Source of the DNA: Podarcis raffonei
Taxonomy: Eukaryota; Chordata; Lepidosauria; Squamata; Lacertidae
Reading direction: 5' to 3'
Assembly: GCF_027172205.1 (NCBI RefSeq)
Contig: NC_070614.1
Span: forward strand, 44,693,001-44,757,000
DNA length: 64,000 bases
Positions within the stretch are counted from its first letter, which is position 1. Each line of letters begins with the position of its first letter. The notes below the pieces were generated by a model, which made no database searches, was not told where the DNA came from, and saw nothing but the letters and a program-made list of their open reading frames with translations. This document shows positions 1 to 11,975 of this stretch, piece by piece. A program made the translations under genes and the position numbers.

Positions 1-940
1 AAAATGGTGAGAGGCTGCCAGCTCTGCAGGCAAGGGGTGACATAACTGGGGTCCTGAACCTCACAGGGGTGCCACAGAATGAATGTAGTTGGAGAAGTGA
101 GCCATGGACTCAAAAGCCTCTGCCTGTCAGGCTGCCAGGAAAGCCCTTCCATTTGTGGTTCAACGCTTTAAGCAGACAAGGCAGGGCTTGAGAGTAATCA
201 ACTTTAAAGCTCAGTAACCAACGAGACATCGCATGGCACTTCCATCAGCTAAGCAGGTCAGTTGCAGAAATTAAATTCCTGCCCCTTTCACCCCCCATTT
301 ATACCTCCCTTCCTAATTGTTCCAGTCTTTTCTCAACTCTTTGTTCCTGCACTGAGAATGGGGAAGCGGAAGGAGATGAATTAGTTCTGTATGGCAGAGC
401 AGAATACACCCCCTATTCCTTCTCTATCACCTCCGTGGCTACCTCAAGCCTCTCCCTTTCATGTTCACTCTCTGCTGATGATTCTTCTCTGTCCCACCTG
501 TCTGAACCTGGTTCAAAGTCTCCTTCCCCCTCAGGTGCCTCCTGGGTCACTGGCTGCCACTACTCTTCCTCGTCCAGCCAGGGCCTGACACTCTCTTAGA
601 TGTTCCCAAGCATGTCACTCTGCTTCAAACGGTATATACATGTCCTTTCAAAAGTAGCTGGACTGTATTATCCGGGGTCTCTATATCCTGATATGCTTTG
701 GACCATTTCCATCATTGTTTCCAAGATCTAGCAACTGGAATCAATATTGCATATGTCAGAGAGTGTTAGGGCCAATAGTAGTAGGAAATTAGACAAATGG
801 GGAAAGGATGCAGTTGCTTCACCTCTAAACACATTTTGATAGAGAAGTTTTTAGGTGAAATATAGATGCCTGTCTACAGGTAGAATGTTTTTCTTTTTCT
901 TGGTTTGTTTTTAGTTCTGGGTGTCCTGCGTTAGCAAGAA
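1..940. other. Spacer upstream of gene 1, duplicated upstream of gene 2
   Basis: No convincing gene. The block is repeated at about 13837-14127 plus 16022-16684, where a 1.9 kb insertion splits it. A short open frame at 391-588 recurs in altered form at 15873-16346, but it has no recognisable domain and the surrounding non-coding DNA is equally conserved, so I read it as duplicated spacer. It could be an old unrecognised repeat. Confidence 0.6.
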
Positions 941-993
941 TATTGGACAAGATGACCTTGGAGGCTTCTTCCTAACCTTTGATTCTGCGATGT
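941..993 (+). repeat. CR1 LINE 3'-end scrap upstream of gene 1
   Basis: The stretch reads like the end of a CR1 element: the GATGACCTTGGAGG block, then a pyrimidine stretch, then a GATTCTG..ATG tail resembling the ATTCTATGA-type CR1 terminus. It lies about 450 bp before the gene 1 start codon. The same scrap stands before all five genes, so it was there before the array expanded. Confidence 0.6.
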
Positions 994-1439
994 GACAAAC
1001 ATGTTTACTTTGGCAGTTCTCCTACTAGTGATGCAACACATTGCAAGTCCAACAACATTGCAAAAGTAATTATCTTCTCTATAATTATTAAAATTATGGT
1101 AATCAATTCACCTAGAAAAGCTCCAGAAGGCTGAATGGGAAATAAGAAAAAAATAATTAAATCTGAAATGATTAAAAGCACTCCGGTGTTCCATAGAGAG
1201 CTAAGGTAAGCTAAGGAGAGGTGAGGCCAGCTTTTGCTTTTCATTGTATTGGTTAGATTTCAAATCATAGCATTTTTTGTGGCAGTGTTGAAGTTAAGGA
1301 GCAGGTGGATACCTGCCCCTTTAAGTACAGAATTGGCAGAGTCAGTGGTCACAAAATAAATCCTGTTCAAGTTAGGCTGATGACAATTACAATATTGTAG
1401 ACAGTTAAAGGAGATTCCAGGTGTAGAAGGATACTTGTG
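994..1439 (+). promoter_or_regulatory. Conserved 5' flank of gene 1 (candidate promoter / 5' UTR)
   Basis: This AT-rich block, with a central run around 1075-1130 (TAATTATTAAAATTAT), is kept between the CR1 scrap and exon 1 in all five genes. Counterparts lie at about 16741-17193, 31081-31468, 41781-42168 and 53644-54032. Conservation across both subfamilies and position directly before the signal-peptide exon make it the best promoter candidate. No TATA box or transcription start can be fixed, and conservation could simply reflect shared descent. Confidence 0.4.
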
Positions 1440-4400
1440 ATGAGGATGTTGTTGCTGCTGCTTCTCCTGCTGCTTCCCAATATGGTGCCCCAAGTGCACA
1501 CTGTTGTTTACAGCGGAAATAATCCTGTGCATATTCCACATGAATGGTATGAACCAGGTGACCTTATCATTGGTGGGATAATGTCTCATATCTATTACCT
1601 ATTGCCCAGCATCTCCTTCCATGAACACCCATCTCGGGCCTTTATTAACAGCCCAGTGTAAGTAAAGGGCTCTTAAGTTCATTTCATTTATTCTTTCAAC
1701 AATTATATCTGACTATAAAGCATTTGGTTTGCTTTGAAACCCAATGGAAGAATAAAGCCAATAATAAGATTTTATAAGACTATTTTATAACCTGCTTCAA
1801 GATTCATGGTATCTCTCTATCCTCCAGTGAAGCATAGTTCACTCGCTAGACCTCACTAGTCGCAAGGGAGATGTTTAGCATCTGCGAGCAGTGTGAACAC
1901 ATTGGACACAGAGCCATTGGATTGCTGTCCCCTAACCTGGTAAGCAAGGCACTTGGCTTTGGGAAGGAGTCATGGGCTCTGACAAGGTCCTGGAGTCCTC
2001 CTGCTTCCTTCCCAAAGCCTAGTTAGCACTTCCCCAGCTTTGGGACCCGGGGGGGAGGGGGGCTCTTGGATCCTACCCAAGCGAGCCTTGTGTCTCCTTC
2101 CTTAAGCCTGGCACAGCTTTGCCCACCTTTAGGAAGGGCCAAGTGGGTGCAAAATTTTGGCCTTGCCCAGGGAGCCATAGTACCAAAGTCTGCCACTGTC
2201 GGTCAATCCCATATAGCTAGTTTTTAAAAGCCAAGATAGGCAAGGGTCATGGGCTCCATTGGGCAGCTTCATTTCTCGAATCCCATTCACTACATCCTCA
2301 GGCCACGATAATCTAAACTGATCCAGCAAAGATGGAACAAAGAGGACACATTTTGTGAATACCATTTGACTGGCGCTAATCATGGTATGCAACTCTGAAT
2401 CTGATTGATTCCATCCCTAAAGAGTTTCTAAAGTTATAATAGCAGGTTGCTAACGTTATAAGAAAAATGCTCTCCTGGCCAGATAACAAGTGTATACTCA
2501 GCATTGAAAAGCTCTTCCAGGCAGCTAGTTGTGGACACAATTGTGGTGAAGAAGTAAGCTGTCTTTACCACTGCCCCTTCCCTTCCATTACCAGGTACAG
2601 AAATGAAACCTCAACCATGTTTGAGCTGATTCTGTTTCAAATCACCTCCACTTGCGCTCTAGTCATTGATTCTCCTGCCCACAGTAATATCACATGGCAG
2701 CCTTGCACTGGGGAGATCTGGGTTCAAATCTACATTTACTTGGCCAGCTACACCCTAGGGGCTTTCATGACTATGCAAGGGGAGAGAGAAAAGCTATGAA
2801 AACCAACTTGAGCTGCTTTGTTGAAGGATGGAATAAAACTGAAGGCATATCTAAATTATTTTTATTTCATACCAGTTTGTTTTGGTAGGGACAACAACTG
2901 ACAAAAGGGGTTTAGTAATGATGTCAATAACGGCGCATGTTGCTAGTGATAAAAAGCAGCATGGTTAGAAAAACAAGTGAAGATCACTTCTCAATATATG
3001 TGTTCAGAAAAGTAAAAAAAATCTGTTTTGGATGGAAGAGAGATCCAAACATTAGCTCTAAAGGCAGAAAACAATTTCTATATTTCCAACATGATTTAAT
3101 TGAGGCAGTTGTATCCCTCAGATCTAGGTGTTGTGCACTGTTTAATTGCCCATAAAATAATAAGGCACTTTATTTGCAGAGTGACGACCAAGTCCTACCA
3201 ACACCTCCTGGCCTTGGTGTTTGCTGTTGATGAGATCAATGAGAATCCCAAGATCTTGCCCAATGTCACTCTTGGATTCCACATCTATGATAGCTATTCT
3301 GATTCAAAGATGGCCTACCGAACCACTCTGGATCTGCTCTTTAAATCACATCACTTTGTCCCCAACTATAAATGTGGCATTCAGAAAAATGTAGTAGGAG
3401 TCATTGGGGGACTTAGCTCTGAAACCTCCTCATCCATGGCAGATGTCTTCGGTCTTTACAAGATTCCACAGGTAGAATATGGGTATTGAAAAATTGGTAT
3501 TTCATATTACAATTCACTCTTTTCTCCTTCCAATAGGAATCTGTTGATACATCAATATGAAGTGGTAAAATGGAAAAGGGAAATGGGTTGCCATATATGG
3601 ATATATTTTAGGGGGTATAATATTAGTACCCAACAATGTACATGAAATGACCCAGGTTCTATAGAATGTGTGTACAGTATATTTAATGGAAAATTGTTTG
3701 AATATTCCAGTTTGATAAATTTCACATTACATCATTCCTGAAAGCACTGCCCTAGCTGCATGAGAGGTATACCAGTCCCAATTTATAGTGATGAAGCTTG
3801 CTTTTAAAAAAAAGGTAAAGGACCCCTGATATTTAAGTCCAGTCACAGACGACTCTGGGATTGCTGCACTCATCTTGCTTTACAGGCCAAGGGAGCCAGC
3901 GTTTGTCCACAGACAGTTTTTCCGGGTCATGTGGCCACCATGACTAAGCCGCTTCTGGCGAAACCAGAGCAATGCACGGAAACACCATTTACCTTCCCGC
4001 TGGAGCAGTACCTATTTATCTACTTGCACTTTTTGGCGTGCTTTCAAACTGCTGGGTTGGCAGGAGCTGGGACCAAACAACTGGAGCTCACCCCGTCGCG
4101 GGGTTTCAAACCACCGGCCTTCTGATCGGCAAGCCCAAGAGGCTCAGTGGTTTAGACCACAGCACCACCCACGTCCCCCTGAAGCTGGCTTACAAAGCCA
4201 TAAATAACTTGAGACAACAATGTCCCTCTCCCTAGGAATCATATGATCCACTCCCTGTATACGTATGATGATGTTTAGTACTGTCCATTTTCAGAAGCTA
4301 ATCAAAAACAAATTTCTTGTTATTTTTGAGGCATTTGGGGAGGGATATAGTGTTACCATATGGTGTTCTTCTGCTGCATTACTAGACTTCATATTAGTTG

Positions 4401-7400
4401 CCTTAATTTTTGCTGGTATTTTACTTTTATAGGATATGGTTTACTGTGGTCAAAAAAAATAAAATGTACAATATGCAGGATACATACAGGATTTCCAGGA
4501 GATCCTCCCACAAGATTTCTTAGTAGAAATGCCATCAACCTCTCTCTACAAGGGTTTTAAAGATTATAGACAAAAGATCCTGATCAATTGCTTGTATTTC
4601 TCCTGGTCCACTTTAGAGTATTGTTGAAGGCACTGCAAGGATAAAAGCTCTCCTGTTCCTGGAGAGAATCTGTGTGTAAAAGTATGCAGCTGTGATGACT
4701 CTCATAATAATAGGAATTAATATCTACAAAATTAAATGAGCAATATTGTTTGTTTGGTTTTTGAGCAATATATTTTCTATGTAAATGGGGGTTGGCCATG
4801 GCGAAGATTAGTAAATATGGGATATACAGGATTTATACTCAGATAAATGAGTGTGTTTTGAATTCTTGTTTTCACATGGAAAGGTTTGACTTTTTCCTTT
4901 TCAGATTTCATATGGTTCATTTGAACCAGCCACAAATGATCAAATCAAACGTGGTTTCTTCTACCGCATGGTCCCCAATGAAGATCTTCAGTATAAGGGA
5001 ATTATCCAGTTACTTCTGCTTTTCGGATGGAAATGGGTCGGGCTCATAACTCCAAATAATGAAGCTGGAGAACATTTCTTGCAGATCATTGAACCAATGC
5101 TTTTCCAGAATGGAATCTGTTCAGAATTCACCGATAAAAATGAAGAACTTCCACATTTCACTGGTAACATACTGGATATGCTGGATGACACAGGGATTTT
5201 GACCCCATCTTTCATATCAAGCAAAGCAAATGTGGTTGTTATATATGGAGAATCTATTTTGTGGGTAACTATTGCTATAGAGGCAAGGAATATGATTCAG
5301 CTGCTATTGCCTCCATCTAAGAGGAAGCAACATGTAGGAAAAGTATGGATTACAACAGCCCAAATTGATTTCTCATTAGCTTTTTTTAAAAAACCTATTG
5401 AAATAAATATACAAATATGCCATGGTGCGTTCTCCTTTGCCATTCACTCCAAGGACATTCAAGACTTCTCAGACTTTCTGAGGAATGTAAAGCCTTCCTG
5501 GGCAGATGTGGATGGTTTTACCAACGATTTCTGGGAACAAGCATTCATGTGTTCACTTTCAAATTCCACTGGGTCAGCAGACATATGTACTGGAGAGGAG
5601 ATGCTGGAGAGCCTTCCTGCACCATATTTTGAAATGAGCATGACCGGTCACAGCTACAGTATCTATAATGCTGTCTATGCTCTGGCACACGCCTTACATA
5701 TTAGGTACTCCTCTGAAGCCAGCAGCAAAAGGATAAAGGGTGGAGACAGACTCTCTTCTCAGAATGTAGAGCCTTGGCAGGTAACTTATAAAGTGTTCAC
5801 CTTGCAAAGTATTCAGTGTTGTGTGCTGTATTGATCTATAATGTGAGTTGGCATTCATCTATAAGTAAATAACTGAAAGTAATATATACATGAAAGATAA
5901 ACATTAATTTTTTTTATTTCCTACAATTACACTAAACAGACTTTAGATTACACAGACTTTCATAAGTGACAGAATAGCAGCAACTACTTGAAAGGTTAAT
6001 AATTGTTCTAAAAATACGCTGCTATATAGAACTGGCACTGTTCCAGTATTTCAGCTGGCATTTAATTAGACCAGTGGTTCCTAATTAGCTAATTAGTGAG
6101 GATCCACTATTTTTCAAAAGCTAAACCATGGAACCTCTGCTTTTGAAAATTTTGATAACTGTAAGGTAGCAAAGCAATTTTAAGAAGAAAATGTGGGGTA
6201 GCCCCAAATAAGTAGAGGATTTTTAGTCTACTAAAAAACAGACCATAAAATTTGTGATTTTACCATGCAAAAATGACAAAGATTTAGTTGGAGCAGAGAC
6301 CAATTCAATTTTATTAAAACATAGTACAAATGAACAAATTTTGACATTTCTAGCAGCTTCGAAACCTTTATGCATATATCTAGCTCTATCTATCTATCAT
6401 CTATCATCTATCTATCTATCTATCATCTATCTATCATCTATCTATCTATCTATCTAATCATCTATCTATCATCTATCTAAGTAGGAAACAGGCAGAGGGT
6501 CTTCTTGGTAGTGACGCCTTCCCTGGGTAACACCTGCCCTTCAGAGGTCAAGGAGATAAAGAACTACAAAACTTTTTCTCCCTCCCACTCTCCAATTTAA
6601 AGAGCACTAAGAAAATGTGTCCAAGGTTTTTCCCCCAATCCCACCTCGCTTGCCATCCAGCGACTCTTTCACAAGTTTTCCCCCTGCCAGATAGCAGGAA
6701 TTGGCCGCAAGCAGAGGCTGAATGATCCCTGGAAGGTTTTCCCTGTGCAATTAACAAGAAAAGTGAGTACCCCAGCAGGGGATGGTACTGCAGACCCCCT
6801 GGGTGTGTTCTGTGGAAACTCTGGGGTCCCCAGACCTCTAATAGTGAACCACTGAATTAGACAACTTGTTGTATGAGGTTAATGGCATCAATTGGCCAAG
6901 TGGAATGTATCTGAAGCTGTCAAAAATGACGCTTTGGGGCCACCTGCACCATGTTCCTCCCCACATTGTGGGTGTCCCATGCACATGTGTGATGTCACAT
7001 GCTCCATGTGTTGTCACACACTGGGAGGAGCCCCAGCTGCCCCCTCCAGGCTTTTCAGAGGCCTTTTTAGGGTATCTCCTAATGGCCTTCAGAGTCTATA
7101 AGGGGCTTCATCGCCCCTTCCCACTGCTCCATAGGAGCCCACTGCTGTAGCAGGCAGGCCCACCAGAGCCCTTCTGGCTGCAGAATATTGAGGGGGGGTC
7201 TGACCCCCTCATTGAACAATTTGTGGGTGCATGGGCATATGCCTATCCGCATATAAGACGAGCATCGTCTTATACATGGAAAAATGTGGTACCTTCTGTT
7301 TAAATACTTTTTAGCTTTCCAAACCATTTTACAGATTTTAAATGACAGTACCCCACCTTACTTATGCTCGTCTATGATGGTAATAAAAAAAGATTGCTTG

Positions 7401-10400
7401 AATAGGATAACTCTTGTAGAAAAATAACTTAAATCCTTCTGGGATTTAAGACTATTACAACATTTTCTAGGACTTCTGAATCTCTTTCCACCTAGGTCCA
7501 CTCATTGCTACAAAGGATCTCATTCAACAACAGTGCTGGGGATGAAATCACATTGAATGAACATGGAGAAATAGCAGCTGGCTTTGATATTGCAAACCTG
7601 GTCACTTTCCCAAATAATTCCTATGTCAGGGTCAAAGTCGGAAAGCTGGATCCTCAGGCCCCTCCTGGCAAAGAACTCATCATTAATGGGAACGGAATCC
7701 AATGGCACAGAGTCTTCACTCAGGTAAGGAAATCACTGTGGGGGGAGGTGCTGCCCAACTGCTGCTGCCACTAGTAATAATGCTGCTACTAATAATTTTA
7801 TTAATAACAAATGAACCACATAATCAAAAAGAGCAATATGCACAGAAGACATGTCACACCAAGAAGGACCAATGGCTATCAGACAGTGTTGTCCAACATG
7901 CTTGTTGGTCCAAGGCGGTATTCCGGTTAGTAGCATTAGATAGATTGCTAACATTGTAATCTTCTGGTGCCTCTTGTAACTCTAGTGTCAAGATGGAATG
8001 CTAGAAGCTGGGATGTACGTAATTGTGTGTCAGGTTGGCCCCTGCCACAGGCCCGGGCCCAGGGGGAGCCCCCCAAATCATGCCTTGCTCGGAGTGGTTA
8101 CTAGCCTGGCTGCTGATCCATATACTCCATCGGCTGTGGGCAAGGCGTGCAGGCTCCTCTCAAAGCCTCATGTTTCTGATTTATTCAACCCAAGGCTTAT
8201 CAGCACTGGTTGCCAACAAAATCATATATTTTTTAAAAAGGTCATTGGAAAAATGTTGGAAATATTTCTTTTGGAAAAAGTCGCAACTTATTTTATGTAC
8301 GCATTGTATTGTAGTTCCCAGCTTTTTATGAAGTTGGTTTTCTAAAACCAGTCCACCACAACCCCAATACATCTGCGCACCATCTTCGCTGCCTCTCTTT
8401 TTTCCAATGGTATAAGTGATAGGGCTGTCCAAATAGGAGCAAAACCACAGTAATTCACTACCTCCAAATCCCAACTCCTTGAAGCTCACTAAGGGGAGAT
8501 CAAGTGAAATTACAGCAGCAAAGAGCAGGAGGCTGTAGTACCATGAAAAGAAATAACCAGTAATGTATTAGATCAAATTATCTGATGGTTGTAGCAATGG
8601 TCAATCTAGGTATGAACATTGTAATCTTCTTGTGTTTGTATGATGCTTAGAACTATAACTTTTTCTCCCACTGTGTATGTGCTGCTTTGGCACATAGAAA
8701 ACCTATAGTTAACATTTCTGGCCCTCCTACTTACTGGTAGATCACCTGATGTTACATGAATCCCCTAAAATATTGTCTTAATATTAACCTCTTCGTGTCT
8801 TTTTGAATAGGTGCCACCCCTTTCATTATGTAATGCCAACTGCCTTCCTGGTTATGAGAAGAAAAAGAAGGAGGGGAAGAAGTTCTGTTGTTATGATTGT
8901 GATCCATGTCCTCGTGGGATGTTCTCAAATGAGAAGGGTGAGAGATGCCATATCACCATATACAAACTATTATAGTAAATTCTGAGCAAATTGGCAATGA
9001 GGTTTGCTCTGTATGGTCTCAATTAATATTGTTTATTAACAATACAGTGGTACCTTGGGTTACATACGCTTCAGGTTACATACGATTCAGGTTACAGACT
9101 CCGCTAACCCAGAAATAGTACCTTGGGTTAAGAACTTTGCTTCAGGATGAGAACAGAAATTGTGCTCCAGCGGCGTGGCAGCAGCAGCAGGAGGCCTCAT
9201 TAGCTAAAGTGGTGCTTCAGGTTAAGAAGAGTTTCAGGTTAAGAACGGACCTCCGGAACGAATTAAGTACTTAACCCGAGGTACCACTGTAGTAGAATAA
9301 TCTCCCTTCTGTCTCTGTAAAAGCTCCCACTATGAAGAAATTATCTTAACCTTCAAGACAGTATACCATGAGGATGTGACCATAATCTGTAATGTAAAGA
9401 TTTTCCATCAGTATACCTACATACATTGATATTCTAAACATTACAAGTAAAGGTAAAGGGACTCCTGACCATTAGGTCCAGTCGTGGCTGACTCTGGGGT
9501 TGCGGCGCTCATCTCACTTTATTGGCCGAGGGAGCCGGCGTACAGCTTCAGGGTCATGTGTCCAGCATGACTAAGCCGCTTCTGGCAAACCAGAGCAGCA
9601 CATGGAAATGCCCCTTACCTTCCCGCCGGAGTGGTACCTATTTATCTACTTGCACTTTGATGTGCTTTCGAACTGATAGGTTGGCAGGAGCAGGGACCGA
9701 GCAACAGGAGCTCACCCTGTCACGGGGATTCGAACCGCCGACGTTCTGATTGGCAAGTCCTAAGCTCTGTGGTTTAACCCACAGCGCCACCCGCGTCCCA
9801 TTCTAAACATTACTGCATACAATATTCTCTAATTTTTTAAAAAAATTATATTTTTATTGAAGTTTTCTTGGTTTACAAAGGTATGTGCAGTGTCTCTTTT
9901 TTTCAAGTTACATTTTCCATAGGTCAGTTCATTTGTTGAGACATTAGGGTTACATTAGGAAGAGAAAAGGGGGGAAGAGGTGGAGGGGGCCATGGTGCGT
10001 GGCGGGTGGGGTCAGGAGGTGATATTTCTATTTTGCTTAATGTATGTGTGGGGTTTTGTGTCAGCGTAGATTGTGCAGGTGCTCTTTGCTATTCGCATGT
10101 GTTCCTTTGGTGGTGAGAGAGATTGGGGTTGGCCTAGGGTGCAGTTGCTTGCTTGTGGTTGCTTGTGGTGAACTTTGTTTTCATGTGTGAATGTGGGTAG
10201 GTGGGTGTTTTGGATCAGGTAACCATATTGATTCATATGCTGTTGGTGGATTTTGTCATTGTCTTGTTGGGCTGTGTATGTGATAAAGGGGAGCCATACC
10301 GGAGTGAAGGTATCTTCTATTGGTTAATTTTTCTAGTAGTGCTGTTTCCCATACTATTTGGTACCATTGGTCCATGCTTACTCCTGACAGGCCTTTCCAG

Positions 10401-11975
10401 TGTCTGACTATGATGTTTGTGGTTGCTGAGAGTAGGTGGGTTATGAGTTCTTTGTGATGTGAGTGGGCATTGTTGTCTTGGAATATGTTTAGTAGGGCCA
10501 GTTCTGGGGTGATTTTTAATACTTGCTTAGTTATTTTACATTTCTTGTATGGCTGTTGTCCAGAATAGTTGGATTTTGGGGCATTCCCACCACATGTGTA
10601 GGTATGTGCCTGTGGAGGTGCACCCTCTCCAGCATTTTGGTGAGGTTCCTGGGTGTATTAGCGCTAGTTTCCTTGTTGTTGGGTAATATTCTCTAATGTT
10701 TAATGCAGTTTCTCATTGATGGTGGCTCACTGCTGTGCTGCCACATTTTAATAACACATTTTCATGATATACACCATGAGTGTAGATCCGCCCCTCTGTT
10801 TTGATGCAAAAAGACATAAAAATTGTACATGCATTCTGCCCTGGAAGAAACCAAGGTTTTGGGGGAGGGAGGATGGGAAAAAATTGGGGTCTTTATTCTA
10901 AGAACAAGGTTCCTTGGGAACTTTATCTTCAAAGCTTCTAGGGCACAAGCATTTCGACTAGAAGTTTTGAAACTTATCCTCGTAGAAACACTACGGTAAG
11001 GGAACTCATGATTTAAAAAAAACTCTTAAGCATATACTGGATTGTTTCCAATTGTCATACCACCTTTTTTCAGGATTGGAAACCTGTGCCAGATGTCCTC
11101 CAGAGCAATATCCAAATGAAGAGCAGAATCAGTGCATTCCCAAGAAACCACACGTCCTAGGCTTTGGGGAAACTTTGGCCATTGTTTCAACTTTCTCTGC
11201 GCTTTTATTCTCTCTTATCACAGCTATGGTACTTGGCATTTTCATTAAGCACCGGGACACTGCCATCGTCAAAGCCAATAACAGAAGCCTCACTTACATT
11301 CTCCTTGTGTCCCTTCTCTTGTGTTTCCTCTGCACTTTGATGTTCATTGGAACACCTACGGAGGCAACCTGCCTCCTCCGACAAACAGCTTTTGGCATTG
11401 TCTTCTCTGTGGCCCTCTCCAGCATCTTGGCCAAGACTATTTCAGTGGTTTTGGCATTCATGGCTACCAAGCCAGATTCCACAATCAGGAAGTGGGTAGG
11501 CAAAAAACTGGCTTACTCCATCGTCCTTTCCTGCTCTTTGATTCAAGTGGGAATCTGTGCCTTCTGGCTGGCAACCTCTGCCCCATTCCCAGATGTGGAC
11601 ATGCACTCAATGACTGAAGAAATTATATTCTTATGTAACGAAGGGTCAGTTCTCATGTTCTATTGCGTTTTAGGCTACATGGGCTTCCTGGCCATTATCA
11701 GCTTCACTGTGGCCTTCTTAGCCAGGAAGCTGCCTGACAGCTTCAATGAAGCTAAGTTCATCACCTTCAGCATGCTGGTCTTCTGCAGTGTTTGGTTCTC
11801 CTTTATTCCCACATACTTGAGCACCAGAGGAAAATACATGGTGGCTGTGGAGATCTTCTCCATCTTGGCTTCCAGTGCTGGGCTGCTGGGTTGCATCTTT
11901 TCCCCTAAATGCTACATTATTGTGGTGAGGCCTGAGCTGAATAACAGAGAGCAGCTGACACGGCGAAAGACGTAA
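1440..11975 (+). CDS. V2R gene 1: vomeronasal type-2 receptor, complete, six exons
   Basis: Class C GPCR expected to detect peptide or protein chemosignals on vomeronasal neurons. Exons: 1440-1657, 3180-3471, 4905-5780, 7496-7723, 8811-8937, 11074-11975 (stop TAA). They join in phase to 2643 nt, 880 aa, normal for V2Rs; all introns are GT-AG. Order: Leu-rich signal peptide; N-terminal lobe with the GDLIIGGI motif; LIVBP-like ligand-binding domain (exons 2-4) with [14 protein letters not shown] and the V2R hallmark [19 protein letters not shown]; nine-cysteine domain (six Cys in exon 5, three at the start of exon 6); seven transmembrane helices; short tail after [11 protein letters not shown]. 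The start is the ATG at 1440; no in-frame ATG lies just upstream, unlike genes 3-5. Oddity: Tyr replaces the Cys found after HTVV in the other four proteins. Nearest relative is gene 2. Confidence in family is very high; ligand unknown. Confidence 0.95.
1790..2960. repeat. Gene 1 intron 1: duplicated block with SINE-like scrap
   Basis: This part of intron 1 recurs almost unchanged in gene 2 (about 17550-18720). Around 2690-2740 a CTGGGTTCAAATC box-B-like string and its flanks resemble an old tRNA-derived or CORE-type SINE. A minus-strand open frame at 2129-2392 is kept in gene 2 (17890-18153) but resembles nothing I know and is no better conserved than its surroundings. Confidence 0.4.
3811..4179 (-). 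repeat. Sauria-type tRNA-derived SINE in gene 1 intron 2
   Basis: Reverse complement of the squamate SINE: it begins on the plus strand with the 3' tail (GGTAAAGGACCCCTGA) and ends with the tRNA-like 5' head (CACCACCCACGTCCC). Box B (GGTTTGAAACC type) is near 4110, and the TAGATAAATAGGTACTG block near 4010-4025 is recognisable. The same insertion stands in gene 2 at 19574-19940, so it predates that duplication. Confidence 0.9.
4905..5780 (+). CDS. Gene 1 exon 3: main ligand-binding exon
   Basis: 876 nt in phase 0 (292 codons), from ISYGSFEPA to EPWQ. It follows a pyrimidine-rich tract ending TTTTCAG and is followed by donor GTAACT. It encodes most of the second lobe and hinge of the Venus-flytrap domain. 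Relative to genes 3-5 it lacks eight codons: about four between the DD and SKAN motifs, one before GKVWITT and three before CTGEE. Confidence 0.93.
6386..6479. repeat. (ATCT)n microsatellite in gene 1 intron 3
   Basis: Imperfect tetranucleotide run with ATCATCT interruptions, roughly 95 bp. The counterpart in gene 2 (22336-22371) is only about 36 bp and purer, so the array has changed length since duplication. Confidence 0.95.
8181..8540 (-). repeat. Decayed CR1/L2-type LINE reverse-transcriptase scrap, gene 1 intron 4
   Basis: On the minus strand the translation [17 protein letters not shown] matches the consensus style of CR1/L2 reverse transcriptases (a GLGG.AL.WFRSYL-type segment), followed by LGTTIQ. 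The catalytic motif is lost. The same scrap lies in gene 2 intron 4 at about 25608-25900. Identification is by eye and could be wrong. Confidence 0.45.
9045..9289. mobile_element. Tigger-like MITE in gene 1 intron 5
   Basis: Terminal inverted repeats CAGTGGTACCTTGGGTTA and the matching AACCCGAGGTACCACTG end, flanked by TA dinucleotides (9043-9044, 9290-9291). No transposase. The body repeats the CAGGTTAAGAAC motif in both orientations. Related copies are at 25015-25240 and 28512-28753. The TA target and CAGTGGTACCT ends fit a Tc1/mariner, pogo/Tigger-derived non-autonomous element. Confidence 0.8.
9445..9799 (-). repeat. Sauria-type SINE in gene 1 intron 5, with target-site duplication
   Basis: Full-length-looking SINE in reverse orientation, flanked by a 14-bp direct repeat ATTCTAAACATTAC (9431-9444 and 9800-9813). 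Gene 2 lacks it at the matching place, so it inserted after the gene 1/gene 2 duplication or was lost from gene 2. Confidence 0.92.
9834..10684 (-). mobile_element. 5'-truncated L1 3' end in gene 1 intron 5
   Basis: Plus-strand T/A-rich left end (the poly-A end of a minus-strand element). The 13-bp direct repeat AATATTCTCTAAT flanks it (9821-9833 and 10685-10697). The minus strand near 10580-10680 reads CWRGC...[17 protein letters not shown], the C-terminal zinc-knuckle-like region of L1 ORF2, then decays with stops. The family differs from the L1s at the right end of the window. Absent from gene 2. Confidence 0.75.
11074..11975 (+). CDS. Gene 1 exon 6: seven-transmembrane domain
   Basis: 902 nt after CAG acceptor 11071-11073. 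It opens with the last three cysteines of the nine-cysteine domain ([14 protein letters not shown], then C in NQCIPK). The helices, in exon residues, are roughly 34-58, 71-92, 107-130, 145-167, 195-218, 235-255 and 262-285. [20 protein letters not shown] and [11 protein letters not shown] mark helix 6 and the helix 7 end. The C-terminal tail is about 17 residues, as usual in V2Rs. Confidence 0.95.

Noticed and set aside
391-588. Ser-rich short frame upstream of gene 1, recurring upstream of gene 2 at 15873-16346
   Set aside because: Low-complexity composition, altered ends between copies and no domain; treated as duplicated spacer or an unknown repeat.
2129-2392. 87-codon minus-strand frame kept in both gene 1 and gene 2 intron 1 (17890-18153)
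   Set aside because: The surrounding intron is equally well conserved, there is no recognisable domain, and genes 3-5 lack it.
6386-6479. Regular tetranucleotide array as a possible CRISPR-like or regulatory array
   Set aside because: Simple microsatellite in an intron, variable in length between sister genes, no spacers.
11294-11503. Minus-strand open frames repeated in every transmembrane exon (also near 11675, 27688, 28069, 38752, 39133, 50610)
   Set aside because: They are shadows of the conserved coding strand; their recurrence follows from the receptor sequence and they have no features of their own.
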